A stretch of 40,987 bases of DNA, taken from positions 1 to 40,987 of the forward strand of contig CAZYEI010000010.1 in NCBI GenBank assembly GCA_964646425.1, given 5' to 3'. The notes under the pieces were generated by a model. The model did no database searches. It saw nothing but the letters and a program-made list of their open reading frames with translations, and had not been told where the DNA came from. The translations under genes were made by a program, and so were the position numbers. Source of the stretch: CAZYEI01 sp964646425 (GTDB taxonomy: Bacteria > Bacillota_I > Bacilli_A > RFN20 > JAISJY01). How positions within the stretch are numbered: the first letter of the stretch is position 1; each line of letters starts with the position of its first letter. Below, one piece after another: positions 25,138 through 33,976 of the stretch.

Positions 25138-26058
25138 ATGAAAGTAATCTCTATATCTCCAAGAGGATATTGCAAAGGTGTTGTTAACTCAATTAAAATT
25201 GCCTTAGAAACAAGAAAAAAATACTCTTGTCCTATTTATATTCTTGGAGAAATCGTACATAACAAAAATGTTACAAACGCTTTAGCTAAATTAAATATTA
25301 TTTCATTAGATATATCAAAAAAAGCTAAGGAAGACTATATTAATGAAATCGATGAGGGAGTAATAATTTTGTCTGCCCATGGTTCAAGCGAAGCAATAAA
25401 GAAAAAAATTTTAGAAAAAAAATTAATTCTTGTCGATTCTACATGTCCATTTGTTTATAAATCATTTAAGATTATTTCCAATTATTCAAAAAATCATGAT
25501 ATTATTTATGTTGGTAAAAAAACTCATGAAGAAGCGATTGCTGCTAAATCATTAAATGAAAATAAAGTACACGTTGTTGAAACAATTAATGACTTAAAAA
25601 ATCTAAATATTTCCTCTACTCCAATAATTACAAATCAAACAACAATGTCTAAACAAGAACTAAATTCAATTTACACTAAAATCAAAGATAAATATAATGA
25701 TGCAATACTTATTAATGAACAATGCAATGCTACATCATTAAGACAAAATGCAATTTTAAATTACAATGAAAACATTGATTTATTCTATATCGTCGGCGAT
25801 AAAAATAGCAATAATTCTAGAAAACTATTTGATTTAGCATCAAAAAAAGCCAAAACATTTTTAATTAATGATGTTAATGATATAAATATCGACGATTTAA
25901 AAAAATGCCAATGTGTCGCAGTATCCTCAGGTGCAAGCACTCCGACATATTTAACCAATCAAGTAATTAAATATTTAGAGAATTTCGAATATTCTGATAA
26001 AAAGACCCATCAAAAGCCAATAGTAAATATTGAAAATATCATAAATGAATTTAGATAA
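25138..26058 (+). CDS. ispH: 4-hydroxy-3-methylbut-2-enyl diphosphate reductase
   Basis: The last enzyme of the MEP isoprenoid pathway, producing IPP and DMAPP through a [4Fe-4S] cluster. It has 306 residues with the three cluster cysteines visible: Cys12 (GYCKG), Cys103 (STCPFV) and Cys196 (EQCNAT). Substrate-binding His residues appear in EIVHNKNV and SAHGSS, and the C-terminal SSGASTP motif is present. GGTGAT lies 7 bases before the ATG. It follows yqfQ by 33 bases with no terminator, so the two are probably co-transcribed. Its presence indicates the MEP rather than the mevalonate route. Confidence 0.96.
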   Translation: MKVISISPRGYCKGVVNSIKIALETRKKYSCPIYILGEIVHNKNVTNALAKLNIISLDISKKAKEDYINEIDEGVIILSAHGSSEAIKKKILEKKLILVDSTCPFVYKSFKIISNYSKNHDIIYVGKKTHEEAIAAKSLNENKVHVVETINDLKNLNISSTPIITNQTTMSKQELNSIYTKIKDKYNDAILINEQCNATSLRQNAILNYNENIDLFYIVGDKNSNNSRKLFDLASKKAKTFLINDVNDINIDDLKKCQCVAVSSGASTPTYLTNQVIKYLENFEYSDKKTHQKPIVNIENIINEFR

Positions 26059-26087
26059 AAAAGGTAACAAATTTTTTGTTACCTTTT
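26059..26087. terminator. Bidirectional terminator between ispH and trmK
   Basis: A stem AAAAGGTAACAAA/TTTGTTACCTTTT (arms 26059-26071 and 26075-26087) with a 3-base loop, flanked by A and T runs for the two convergent genes. The trmK stop lies at its edge. Confidence 0.88.
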
Positions 26088-26769
26088 AAAATTCAATTAC
26101 TCTACTTATTTCAATCATTTTATATTTAATTTCTTGATATTTTTCAGAATTTTCATCATCAATAGATTCAAGAATTTTATTTAAGTCATCTAATTTTTTA
26201 TTTAAATAATCATAAAAATAAGGCGATTTTTCTCTTCTCAAAATTGGTCCATACTTATAATCTAATTCTTCATATTCAGAAACACCGTATTTTGATAAAA
26301 TTACTTCATAATAATGTCCATCATCAAAAACTAAACACTCATCAAGAATCATAAATCCCATTTTTACTAACTGTCTACGCACATCTTCAACATTAGAATT
26401 TGGTTGTAAAATGAATGTTTTATTAATTAAATAATCATTCCACTTTGGATTACTTAATATGTCTTTAATCAATATTCCACCCATGCCAGCAATTGATACA
26501 CATGATACTTCTTTCAAAATAGCAGAATCAATCATATCTATGCCATCACTCTTCATCGTAATAATCTTCGTATTTAACCCCGCAGAAGAAATATTTTTTT
26601 CAGCAATTGTAAGTGGACCGTCTTTGTTATCCGAAGCATAGGCTTTTTTTATTTGTTTTTCATTTAATAGATATATTGGAAGTTGAGCATGATCAGTTCC
26701 AATATCTAAAAGGACACTTGAATACGGAACAAAACTAGCTATCGCCTCTAAACGAGCAGATAATTTCAC
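26086..26769 (-). CDS. trmK: tRNA (adenine(22)-N1)-methyltransferase
   Basis: A Rossmann-fold SAM enzyme making m1A22 in tRNA, 227 residues as usual. The N terminus KLSARLEAIASFVP and the SAM motif LLDIGTDHAQLPIYLL match TrmK, as do ASDNKDGPLTIAEKNI, VSIAGMGGILI and FILQPNSNVEDVRRQL. The C-terminal 60 residues form the family's helical coiled-coil. It follows rpoD by 2 bases. In B. subtilis a Nif3-like gene (yqfO) follows trmK before ispH; here it is absent and ispH is on the other strand. Confidence 0.96.
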   Translation of the reverse strand: MKLSARLEAIASFVPYSSVLLDIGTDHAQLPIYLLNEKQIKKAYASDNKDGPLTIAEKNISSAGLNTKIITMKSDGIDMIDSAILKEVSCVSIAGMGGILIKDILSNPKWNDYLINKTFILQPNSNVEDVRRQLVKMGFMILDECLVFDDGHYYEVILSKYGVSEYEELDYKYGPILRREKSPYFYDYLNKKLDDLNKILESIDDENSEKYQEIKYKMIEISRVIEF

Positions 26770-26771
26770 AA

Positions 26772-28019
26772 TTATCTTTCTCCTCTAAAATCAGAAAAAC
26801 GCTTTACTCTAGTTGGATGGCGAAGTTTTCTTAATGCTTTTGCCTCAATTTGACGAATTCTTTCTCTAGTCACTCCAAATTCTTTACCAACTTCCTCTAA
26901 AGTACGTGGGCGACCATCATCTAGTCCATAACGAAGTTTTAAAACTCTTTCTTCTCTATCAGTTAAATCTTTCATAACCGCATAAAGTTCATCCTTTAAT
27001 AACTCATTTGTTGCATAATCAGATGGAGAGACATTTTCTTTATCTTCTAAAAAATCACCTAAGTGAGAATCGTCTTCTTCTCCAATTGGAGTTTCAAGTG
27101 AAACTGGTTCTTGTGAAATTCTTTGAATTTCCCTTACTCTTTCAGGAGTCATTCCTCCTCCCATCTTTTCAGCAATTTCTTCTGATGTTGGTTCACGGCC
27201 AAAATCTTGAGTTAATTGTACTTTAACTTTTTTCATTTTATTAATTGTTTCTACCATATGAACAGGAATTCTAATCGTTCTTGCTTGGTCAGCAATAGCT
27301 CTTGTAATTGCTTGACGAATCCACCAAGTTGCATATGTTGAAAATTTAAAACCTTTTTCAGGATCAAATTTTTCACTTGCTTTAATTAATCCTAAATTTC
27401 CTTCTTGAATTAAATCTAGGAAAAGCATACCTCTACCAATAAAATGCTTAGCAATTGAAACTACCAAACGTAAATTTGATTGAATTAAAATTTTTTGGGC
27501 TTCTTTATCATTTTGAGCAACTCTTTCTGCTAAACGAATCTCTTCATCTTTTGAAAGTAATGGAACACGTCCAATCTCTTTTAAGTACATTTTAACAGGA
27601 TCGCTAACTTTGATATCGCTTGATAAATTTGCGTAATTTTCAATTGGTTCATTTAAATATTCTAATTCATCGCTATTAGTAACTTCATCATCTAAAAATA
27701 AATCAGCAGACTCTTTTTCAACTTCACTTAGTTTAGCAACATCAATATCTTCATCTTCATCAATTTCCTCTTCTTGATCATTTTCAACAGTTATTTTTTG
27801 CTTTGCAAAATAAGAAAGAATCTTTTCAATATCTTCATCTACCAAATCAAATTGAGCTGTTTCATCAAAAATATCACTCATCATAATGGTTTTTCCATTT
27901 TTGATTGCTCTATCTTTTAAACGAGTTAAAACAGATTCTAAAGTTTCGATTTCGTCATCAATTTTAATATCATCATAAATATCTAGTTCTTCATCATAAT
28001 TATTTAAATCTTTTTTCAT
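26772..28019 (-). CDS. rpoD: Primary RNA polymerase sigma factor (sigma-A/RpoD)
   Basis: The housekeeping sigma factor, 415 residues. Region 1.1 is partly replaced by an acidic stretch (about 85-125). Region 1.2 begins SDPVKMYLKEIG, region 2 contains GNLGLIKASEKFDPEKGFKF and the RPOD signature YATWWIRQAITRAIADQ that melts the -10 element, region 3 is VETINKMKKVKVQL, and region 4 ends with TLEEVGKEFGVTRERIRQIE for the -35. AAAGGAG precedes ATG 28019. It lies 38 bases after dnaG, the classical macromolecular synthesis pairing, with trmK following. Confidence 0.98.
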   Translation of the reverse strand: MKKDLNNYDEELDIYDDIKIDDEIETLESVLTRLKDRAIKNGKTIMMSDIFDETAQFDLVDEDIEKILSYFAKQKITVENDQEEEIDEDEDIDVAKLSEVEKESADLFLDDEVTNSDELEYLNEPIENYANLSSDIKVSDPVKMYLKEIGRVPLLSKDEEIRLAERVAQNDKEAQKILIQSNLRLVVSIAKHFIGRGMLFLDLIQEGNLGLIKASEKFDPEKGFKFSTYATWWIRQAITRAIADQARTIRIPVHMVETINKMKKVKVQLTQDFGREPTSEEIAEKMGGGMTPERVREIQRISQEPVSLETPIGEEDDSHLGDFLEDKENVSPSDYATNELLKDELYAVMKDLTDREERVLKLRYGLDDGRPRTLEEVGKEFGVTRERIRQIEAKALRKLRHPTRVKRFSDFRGER

Positions 28020-28057
28020 TCTATTTACTCCTTTGCTTCGATAATTACTTTTTTCTT

Positions 28058-29854
28058 TTACCTTTGCTTACGTTTTTTTAACTCTATTTGTTTCAAAAGC
28101 AATTGTAATTGCTCTTCATCAGATCCTTTAATTGTTTTAATCTTATTAATAATATCTTTTTCATTTTGTTCAATTACTTTTTGCTCAACTAAGATCTTTT
28201 TAAAATCTTTTCTTGGCAATTTATTTATATCAAACTCATGTTCATCATTATCAATTAAATCTTGAAAATATGCATAAGTATATGGATCTTTTTCTTTATT
28301 TAGTTCTTGACTTGAATATAAATCTGCTTCCATAACTTTACCATCTTTCCGATAATAATCATTGATTATTGCAAGAATTCTTCGATAAGCTTGATTTTGC
28401 ATAAAGCCAATATCTTCATTAAAAATATCAATATACTTATTATCTTTTAACATATATTGAAGATAAACTTTCTCAATTTTTTCATATCTGTTGAGTTTTA
28501 TATTGTAATTATTAGTAACAATATCGTTTTTGTTTTTAACAATACTGTTAGAATATTTGTCATTTACTTTTTTTCTTTTCAAAATATCTTGAACAACATT
28601 TAATGAAAATCCAGTTAGATTAGAAATTTGTTTTGAATAATAATCAAAGGATAATTCATCCAAATTAAACGAAGAAAATGCATTTTCCATTGTTATTACA
28701 AAATTTTGTTTATCATCATAATTATTAAGATTAAAATTCCCTTGTAAATATTGAATCATAAAATCCAAAGGATTAACAAGATTCATCAGTGAATTATATA
28801 ATGATTCACTTCCTTGAGTAGCAAGAATTTCATCAGCATCTTTGCTATCAATATTTTTTTTCACAACTTTTATTCTTTTATATAAATTTCCAAATAATTG
28901 TAAATTCTTATATGTAGCCATTTGTCCAGCTAAATCACCATCTAATGATAATCTAATTTCACAATTCAACTTTTTTAAAAGCTGAATATGTTCCTTAGTA
29001 AGAGCAGTTCCCATAATTGCCACAGCACTTTTTATTCCAATGCGATATAAAGCAATAACATCCATAAAACCTTCTAAGACGTAAACATAACCATCTTTTC
29101 TTGCTGTCTTATCTGCTTTATGATAATGATATAAAACATTACTTTTATGAAAAAGAGGTGTTTCATTAGTGTTACGATATTTAGCATCATTAGGATCATT
29201 GTTTATTTTTCGGGCACTATATCCAATTACACGACCAAAATTATCACATAATGGGAAAGTTATTCTTCCAGAATACATATCATAAACTTCACCATTTCTA
29301 AAAGCACCTATTCCCGCTTTTATAATATCATCATTTTTATATCCTTTATTTTGCAAATATCGGATACTAACTTTAGGATCTATTGGTGAAAATCCAATTT
29401 GAAATTCATCAATAATTGTTTCATCAATCCCTCTTTTAGTTAAATATTCAAGAGCATCTTTTCCTTCACTTGAATGAAGTACATAAATATAATATTTAGT
29501 TAAATCATCAAAAATTTTATAAAGAACTTCTTTTTCCGGATCGATATTTCTATCTTTTTTTAAATTAACTAATTCATCAACATGTTGTCCTGTTAATTCA
29601 CATACTTTTCTTACTGCATCATGAAAATCGATATTTTCATAATTTTGAACAAAGGTAAAGACATTTCCTGCAGCACCACATGAAAAACATTTATATATTT
29701 GTTTATCTGGTGATACAAACATCGAAGGTGATTTATCATCATGAAACGGACAAACACCAACATAATTTTTTCCACTTCTTTTTAGAGGAATATACGATGA
29801 AATTACTTTTACAATATCAGCATTTGCTCTTATTTGATTATAGTCAATCGCCAT
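28058..29854 (-). CDS. dnaG: DNA primase
   Basis: Synthesises RNA primers at the fork, 598 residues. The N-terminal CHC2 zinc finger is intact (CPFHDDKSPSMFVSP then KCFSCG). The TOPRIM core shows VLEGFMDVIALYRIG, the catalytic Glu region, and SLDGDLAG for metal binding. The C-terminal part (about 440-598) is the helicase-interaction domain and is diverged. GGAGGG precedes ATG 29854 by 6 bases. It lies between glyS and rpoD, with 33 bases to glyS. Confidence 0.97.
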   Translation of the reverse strand: MAIDYNQIRANADIVKVISSYIPLKRSGKNYVGVCPFHDDKSPSMFVSPDKQIYKCFSCGAAGNVFTFVQNYENIDFHDAVRKVCELTGQHVDELVNLKKDRNIDPEKEVLYKIFDDLTKYYIYVLHSSEGKDALEYLTKRGIDETIIDEFQIGFSPIDPKVSIRYLQNKGYKNDDIIKAGIGAFRNGEVYDMYSGRITFPLCDNFGRVIGYSARKINNDPNDAKYRNTNETPLFHKSNVLYHYHKADKTARKDGYVYVLEGFMDVIALYRIGIKSAVAIMGTALTKEHIQLLKKLNCEIRLSLDGDLAGQMATYKNLQLFGNLYKRIKVVKKNIDSKDADEILATQGSESLYNSLMNLVNPLDFMIQYLQGNFNLNNYDDKQNFVITMENAFSSFNLDELSFDYYSKQISNLTGFSLNVVQDILKRKKVNDKYSNSIVKNKNDIVTNNYNIKLNRYEKIEKVYLQYMLKDNKYIDIFNEDIGFMQNQAYRRILAIINDYYRKDGKVMEADLYSSQELNKEKDPYTYAYFQDLIDNDEHEFDINKLPRKDFKKILVEQKVIEQNEKDIINKIKTIKGSDEEQLQLLLKQIELKKRKQR

Positions 29855-29887
29855 CAATATCCCTCCTTTAAAAAATACAATTTTTAA

Positions 29888-31261
29888 TTAGAAATCAACA
29901 AATTCTTCAATATATTCTTTCAATTTTGCAATTTCAACACGTTCTTGATTCATTGAATCCCTATTTCTAATTGTAACAGTTCCTGTTGCTTCACTATCAA
30001 AATCATAAGTAATACATAAAGGTGTACCAATAGCATCTTGGCGACGATATCTCTTACCGATTGAACCAGCATCATCATATTCAACCATGAAATGTTTTGA
30101 AAGCATTTCATAAACTTCTAAAGCCTTTTCACTAAGTTGCTTTGACAAAGGCATTATACAAGCCTTAAATGGTGCAAGTGCAGGATGCAATTTCATAACA
30201 ACACGAGTATCTCCCTCTTTTACTAACTCTTCGGTATAAGCATCACACATTATTGTAAGCGCAAGTCTTTGAACACCTAAAGATGGCTCAACAACATATG
30301 GAATATACTTAGTATTTGTTTCTTGATCCATATATTCCAAATTTTCTTTTGAAACTTCCATATGGCGACTTAAATCATAATCAGTGCGATCGGCGATTCC
30401 CCATAATTCTCCCCATCCAAATGGGAACAAATATTCAATGTCACAGGTTCCTTTCGAATAAAAAGATAATTCCTCTTTTTCATGTTCACGCAAACGCAAT
30501 TTATCACCATTAACACCTAAAGATACGACAAAATTCAAACAATAATTTTTCCAATAATCATACCATTTTAAATCTTCTCCTGGTTTACAGAAAAATTCCA
30601 TTTCCATTTGTTCAAATTCACGAGTTCTAAAAATGAAATTTCCAGGTGTAATTTCATTTCTAAATGATTTACCAATTTGGCATATACCAAAAGGTAATTT
30701 TCTTCTCATTGTTCTTTGTACATTTTTAAAATTAACAAAAATCCCTTGTGCAGTTTCTGGTCTCAAATAAACAGTACTTTTAGCATCTTCAACGACACCT
30801 TGAAATGTTTTAAACATCAGTTGAAATTGACGAATATCTGTAAAATCATGCTTTCCACATTTTGGACACGCAATATGATTTTCTTTGATATAAGCCATCA
30901 TTTGTTCATTACTCCAACCTTCACAATTTGCATTTGGATTAAAATCTTCAATTAATTTATCAGCACGATGACGTGTTTTACAAGCTTTGCAGTCAATCAA
31001 TGGATCAGAAAAATTCGCTAAATGACCACTAGCAACCCAAACTTCAGGATTCATCAAAATAGCACTATCTAAACCAATATTATATCTACTTTCTTGAACA
31101 AATTTTTTCCACCAAGCTTTCTTAATATTGTTAATCAATTCAACACCAAGTGGTCCATAGTCCCAAGTGTTTGCAAGACCACCATAAATTTCAGAACCTT
31201 GAAAAACATAACCAGTTGTTTTAACGTGAGAAACAATTTGCTCAAATGTAATTTTTTCCAT
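29888..31261 (-). CDS. glyS: Glycine--tRNA ligase, single-chain dimeric type
   Basis: A homodimeric class II glycyl-tRNA synthetase, 457 residues. Motifs: GSEIYGGLANTWDYGPLGVE near the N terminus, ETAQGIFVNF, the motif 2 region GKSFRNEITPGNFIFRTREFEQMEMEF, VEPSLGVQRL (motif 3 region), and a C-terminal anticodon-binding domain (LAPFKACIMPLS). A Cys pair CKACKTRH and CPKCGKHD suggest the zinc knuckle seen in some members. ATG 31261 is preceded by AAAGGAG. It has its own promoter but no T-box leader, unlike pheS and thrS here. Confidence 0.97.
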   Translation of the reverse strand: MEKITFEQIVSHVKTTGYVFQGSEIYGGLANTWDYGPLGVELINNIKKAWWKKFVQESRYNIGLDSAILMNPEVWVASGHLANFSDPLIDCKACKTRHRADKLIEDFNPNANCEGWSNEQMMAYIKENHIACPKCGKHDFTDIRQFQLMFKTFQGVVEDAKSTVYLRPETAQGIFVNFKNVQRTMRRKLPFGICQIGKSFRNEITPGNFIFRTREFEQMEMEFFCKPGEDLKWYDYWKNYCLNFVVSLGVNGDKLRLREHEKEELSFYSKGTCDIEYLFPFGWGELWGIADRTDYDLSRHMEVSKENLEYMDQETNTKYIPYVVEPSLGVQRLALTIMCDAYTEELVKEGDTRVVMKLHPALAPFKACIMPLSKQLSEKALEVYEMLSKHFMVEYDDAGSIGKRYRRQDAIGTPLCITYDFDSEATGTVTIRNRDSMNQERVEIAKLKEYIEEFVDF

Positions 31262-31292
31262 AATAAAAATACTCCTTTTCAAAACAAATATA

Positions 31293-31320
31293 ATTATATT
31301 ATATTTAAAAATATAGTCAA
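31293..31320 (-). promoter_or_regulatory. Sigma-A promoter of glyS-dnaG-rpoD-trmK
   Basis: TTGACT (31315-31320), 16-base spacer, perfect TATAAT (31293-31298). It lies just downstream of the recO stop. The leader would be about 25 bases, too short for a T-box. Confidence 0.85.
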
Positions 31321-31333
31321 CACATTATAAGTG

Positions 31334-32077
31334 TTATTTGCAATTTTCTAACAAAATATCTTTTGCTTTAAAACTAACACCAATCGAATCATAAAAATAA
31401 GCAAAAAACTGACTAAGCATTAAATATCCAATATGTGAGTCCATATTTAGCGAAAAAACATTTTCAATTTTTGCTTTTTGAATATATCTAAAATTTTTTA
31501 AATATTCAGCACCATAAATTTTGACACCACTAGATTCCTTTGCACATTTTGCACAGACAAAACCTCCATCTGCATAACTTACACCAACAATATTCTTTTT
31601 GCTTGCACATTTACAACATTGATCAACTTGCAAATGAATACCAGAATAATCAAATAAATACTTAAATACAATTAGACTAGCAGATACAAGCGAATAATTT
31701 TTATTAATATTATTTAATAAAAACGAAAAAATATCATATGCTTCTATTAAATCGTTATCAGCTAATTCTAGTTTTAAAATTGCTTCACTAAAAAAGGCAA
31801 ATAATGCTAAATAGTTGCTATTATCAAATAAAGAACTAGGATATTTAATAACATCAACACTAGTTAATGTTTTATTTCCTTGTTCATTTTTAGATGTGAG
31901 ATAATATTCTCCAATCGTATATAATTGGCAGGCACCTGAATTTTTACTTGTTACTTTTAAAACACCACGTGCTTTAAATGAAACAAGACCATATTCACGG
32001 GAAAAGCAGGTCAAAATAGCATCATTTTCTTTATAAGCTGTGCTTTTGATAATAATCCCCTTAATGGTCCATTCCAT
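31334..32077 (-). CDS. recO: DNA repair protein RecO
   Basis: A recombination mediator that helps load RecA with RecR. It has 247 residues. The N-terminal OB fold (KGIIIKSTAYKENDAILTCF, FKARGVLKVTSKNSGACQLY) precedes a helical domain with a four-Cys zinc site: CCKCASK and CAKCAKES. It starts 3 bases after era, the usual era-recO order. Its stop lies 13 bases before the glyS promoter and no terminator is seen. Confidence 0.96.
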   Translation of the reverse strand: MEWTIKGIIIKSTAYKENDAILTCFSREYGLVSFKARGVLKVTSKNSGACQLYTIGEYYLTSKNEQGNKTLTSVDVIKYPSSLFDNSNYLALFAFFSEAILKLELADNDLIEAYDIFSFLLNNINKNYSLVSASLIVFKYLFDYSGIHLQVDQCCKCASKKNIVGVSYADGGFVCAKCAKESSGVKIYGAEYLKNFRYIQKAKIENVFSLNMDSHIGYLMLSQFFAYFYDSIGVSFKAKDILLENCK

Positions 32078-32079
32078 AA

Positions 32080-32970
32080 CTATTCATCCTTATATCCTAA
32101 ATCGTTTAATTGAGAAATATTATTTCTCCAATCAAGTTTTACTTTTACAAATAATCTTAGATTTATCTTACTTCCTAAAAGTATTTCAATATCTTCTCTT
32201 GCCGCAATGCCTATTTTCTTTAACATACTGCCTTTTGAACCGATAATAATCCCTTTTTGTGAATCTCTTTCAACAATAATTAAGGCACTTATGTCTAATA
32301 ATCCTCCTCTTTTTCTTTCCATATCTTCAATTACAACAGCAACAGAATGTGGAACTTCTTCATGAGTAAATAATAAAATTTTCTCTCGGATTAACTCTGC
32401 CATAATAAAAGTTTCAGGATTGGCGCTAATCATATCAGAAGGATAATATTTTGGTCCTTCTGGTAATTCTTTTTCAATTAATCTAAGTAGGGTGTTTAAA
32501 TTGCTGTTTTGAAGTGCAGAAATTTCAATTATTTTGGCATTAGGAAGTAAACTAGCAACTTTTTTCTTATATTCTTCTCTCTTTAATTTGCTAACTAAAT
32601 CTATCTTATTTAGAACAATATACACAGGAGAATTAACATTTTTTATTTTATCAATAACATATTCATCTCCACTACCTAAAGGTACACTACAATCAAGTAA
32701 TAGCAAAATCACTTCAGAATCAAATCGAGAAGAAAATGCCATTTTATTCATCGATTCACCTAATTTATTATGTGGTTTATGAATCCCCGGAGTATCAATA
32801 AAAATCATTTGAAATTCATCGGTTGTCAATATTCCTTGAATCTTATTTCTTGTTGTTTGGGCCTTAGGAGAAACAATAGCAACTTTATGTTGAATAAGAG
32901 CATTCATCAATGTAGACTTGCCCACATTGGGCCTTCCTATAATTGAAATAAAGCCCGATTTAAATCCCAT
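32080..32970 (-). CDS. era: GTPase Era
   Basis: Essential GTPase for 16S rRNA maturation and 30S assembly, 296 residues. G1 GRPNVGKST, G3 DTPGIHKP, G4 NKIDL, G5 SAL and the C-terminal KH domain (SQKGIIIGSKGSMLKKIG) are all present. It lies between cdd (2 bases) and recO (2 bases), the conserved order, and is adjacent to ybeY, also a 16S rRNA processing factor. Confidence 0.98.
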   Translation of the reverse strand: MGFKSGFISIIGRPNVGKSTLMNALIQHKVAIVSPKAQTTRNKIQGILTTDEFQMIFIDTPGIHKPHNKLGESMNKMAFSSRFDSEVILLLLDCSVPLGSGDEYVIDKIKNVNSPVYIVLNKIDLVSKLKREEYKKKVASLLPNAKIIEISALQNSNLNTLLRLIEKELPEGPKYYPSDMISANPETFIMAELIREKILLFTHEEVPHSVAVVIEDMERKRGGLLDISALIIVERDSQKGIIIGSKGSMLKKIGIAAREDIEILLGSKINLRLFVKVKLDWRNNISQLNDLGYKDE

Positions 32971-32972
32971 AA

Positions 32973-33368
32973 TTATAAAAACTCCTTATCAAATGCCAAA
33001 GGCATTAATTCTAAAACAGTTGTTTCAACCAATTCCTTTGCATTCCCCATATATATTTTAGCATTAGGAGACATCAATTCAACCATTACTTGCCTACATG
33101 CTCCACAAGGAGAAGCAGGTGGATTAGAAGATGAATAAATTGCTAAATCTGCAAAGTCTTCTTTCTTATATCCTTGAGCTAAAGCAGAAAATATTGCCGT
33201 TCTTTCAGCGCAATTTGTTAAGCCATAGGAAGCATTTTCTACATTGCATCCTAAAATAACTTTTCCGTCTTTTAAAAGTAATGCAGCACCAACTTTAAAT
33301 TTTGAATATGGTGCATAAGCATTCTTTTGAGCCTGCATGGCATATTTCATTAATTCTTCCTTATCCAT
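32973..33368 (-). CDS. cdd: Cytidine deaminase
   Basis: Zinc enzyme converting cytidine and deoxycytidine to uridine forms in pyrimidine salvage, 131 residues. The catalytic CAERTAIFSAL (Cys ligand and Glu) and the PCGACRQVM (two Cys ligands) motifs are intact, as is the N-terminal APYSKFKVGAALL. It lies 2 bases from ybeY and era. A diacylglycerol or undecaprenol kinase gene (dgkA) usually sits between ybeY and cdd in Firmicutes, and it is missing here. Confidence 0.98.
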   Translation of the reverse strand: MDKEELMKYAMQAQKNAYAPYSKFKVGAALLLKDGKVILGCNVENASYGLTNCAERTAIFSALAQGYKKEDFADLAIYSSSNPPASPCGACRQVMVELMSPNAKIYMGNAKELVETTVLELMPLAFDKEFL

Positions 33369-33370
33369 TA

Positions 33371-33841
33371 TTACACTCTCCTTATATTTAAATCATTTAA
33401 AATTTTATTTTGCAAAGCAAACATCACTTTTTCATCTTCTTCAGTTAAATGATCATAACCAAATAGATGCAACAAACCATGCAAAAATAAAAAAGCATAT
33501 TCTCTTTTTAAAGTATGACCATATTGCTTTGCTTGCTTTTTAGCAATATCACAACATATAAAAATTTCCCCAAGTGCAACAGGAATATTCTTATTTCTTA
33601 AGCAAACATCTCCAATATCATTATCTAAAAAAGCAAAACTAATAACATCTGTAACTCTATCAATCTTTCGATAATTTCTATTAATAGACTTTATTTTTTG
33701 TTTTCCCACAAAAGTAACAGATAATTCAAATTTATTATCTTTATCTAAATATTGACACGTATAATTAGCAATATCATTAAATAGCTTTTTTAAGCCATAA
33801 ATTGATTGCTTGGTCTTATTTTGAAAATATACTTTAATCAT
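33371..33841 (-). CDS. ybeY: Endoribonuclease YbeY
   Basis: A zinc-dependent endoribonuclease for 16S rRNA 3' maturation and ribosome quality control, 156 residues. The signature HGLLHLFGYDH (three zinc-ligand His) is intact, and DRVTDVISFAF precedes it. AGGTGATGAAGA leads into the ATG. It normally follows phoH and pgpH; here a C39-type membrane protein gene precedes it instead. Confidence 0.97.
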   Translation of the reverse strand: MIKVYFQNKTKQSIYGLKKLFNDIANYTCQYLDKDNKFELSVTFVGKQKIKSINRNYRKIDRVTDVISFAFLDNDIGDVCLRNKNIPVALGEIFICCDIAKKQAKQYGHTLKREYAFLFLHGLLHLFGYDHLTEEDEKVMFALQNKILNDLNIRRV

Positions 33842-33976
33842 TCTTCATCACCTAAAAATATTATACTATTTTTTTTCACTACATTCTAGATAAATAATAA
33901 AAATATCATTATATTTCATCATTTATTATTTAAACAATTAGGTACAAAGATTATTACACAATTATCTATAATATAT
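33842..33976. other. AT-rich spacer between the C39 gene and ybeY
   Basis: No terminator is visible in these 135 bases after the C39 gene. They include the 9-base sequence ACAATTAGG (33934-33942), repeated upstream of the same gene at 35209-35217. I found no double-glycine leader peptide here. Confidence 0.5.
33860..33865 (-). promoter_or_regulatory. -10 box of ybeY-cdd-era-recO
   Basis: A perfect TATAAT 19-24 bases before the ybeY ATG; no convincing -35 at 16-18 bases. Confidence 0.45.

Noticed and set aside
33866..33922. An 18-codon minus-strand open frame between the C39 gene and ybeY as a possible exported peptide
   Set aside because: No ribosome site, no GG-type leader, and it overlaps the likely ybeY -10 box.
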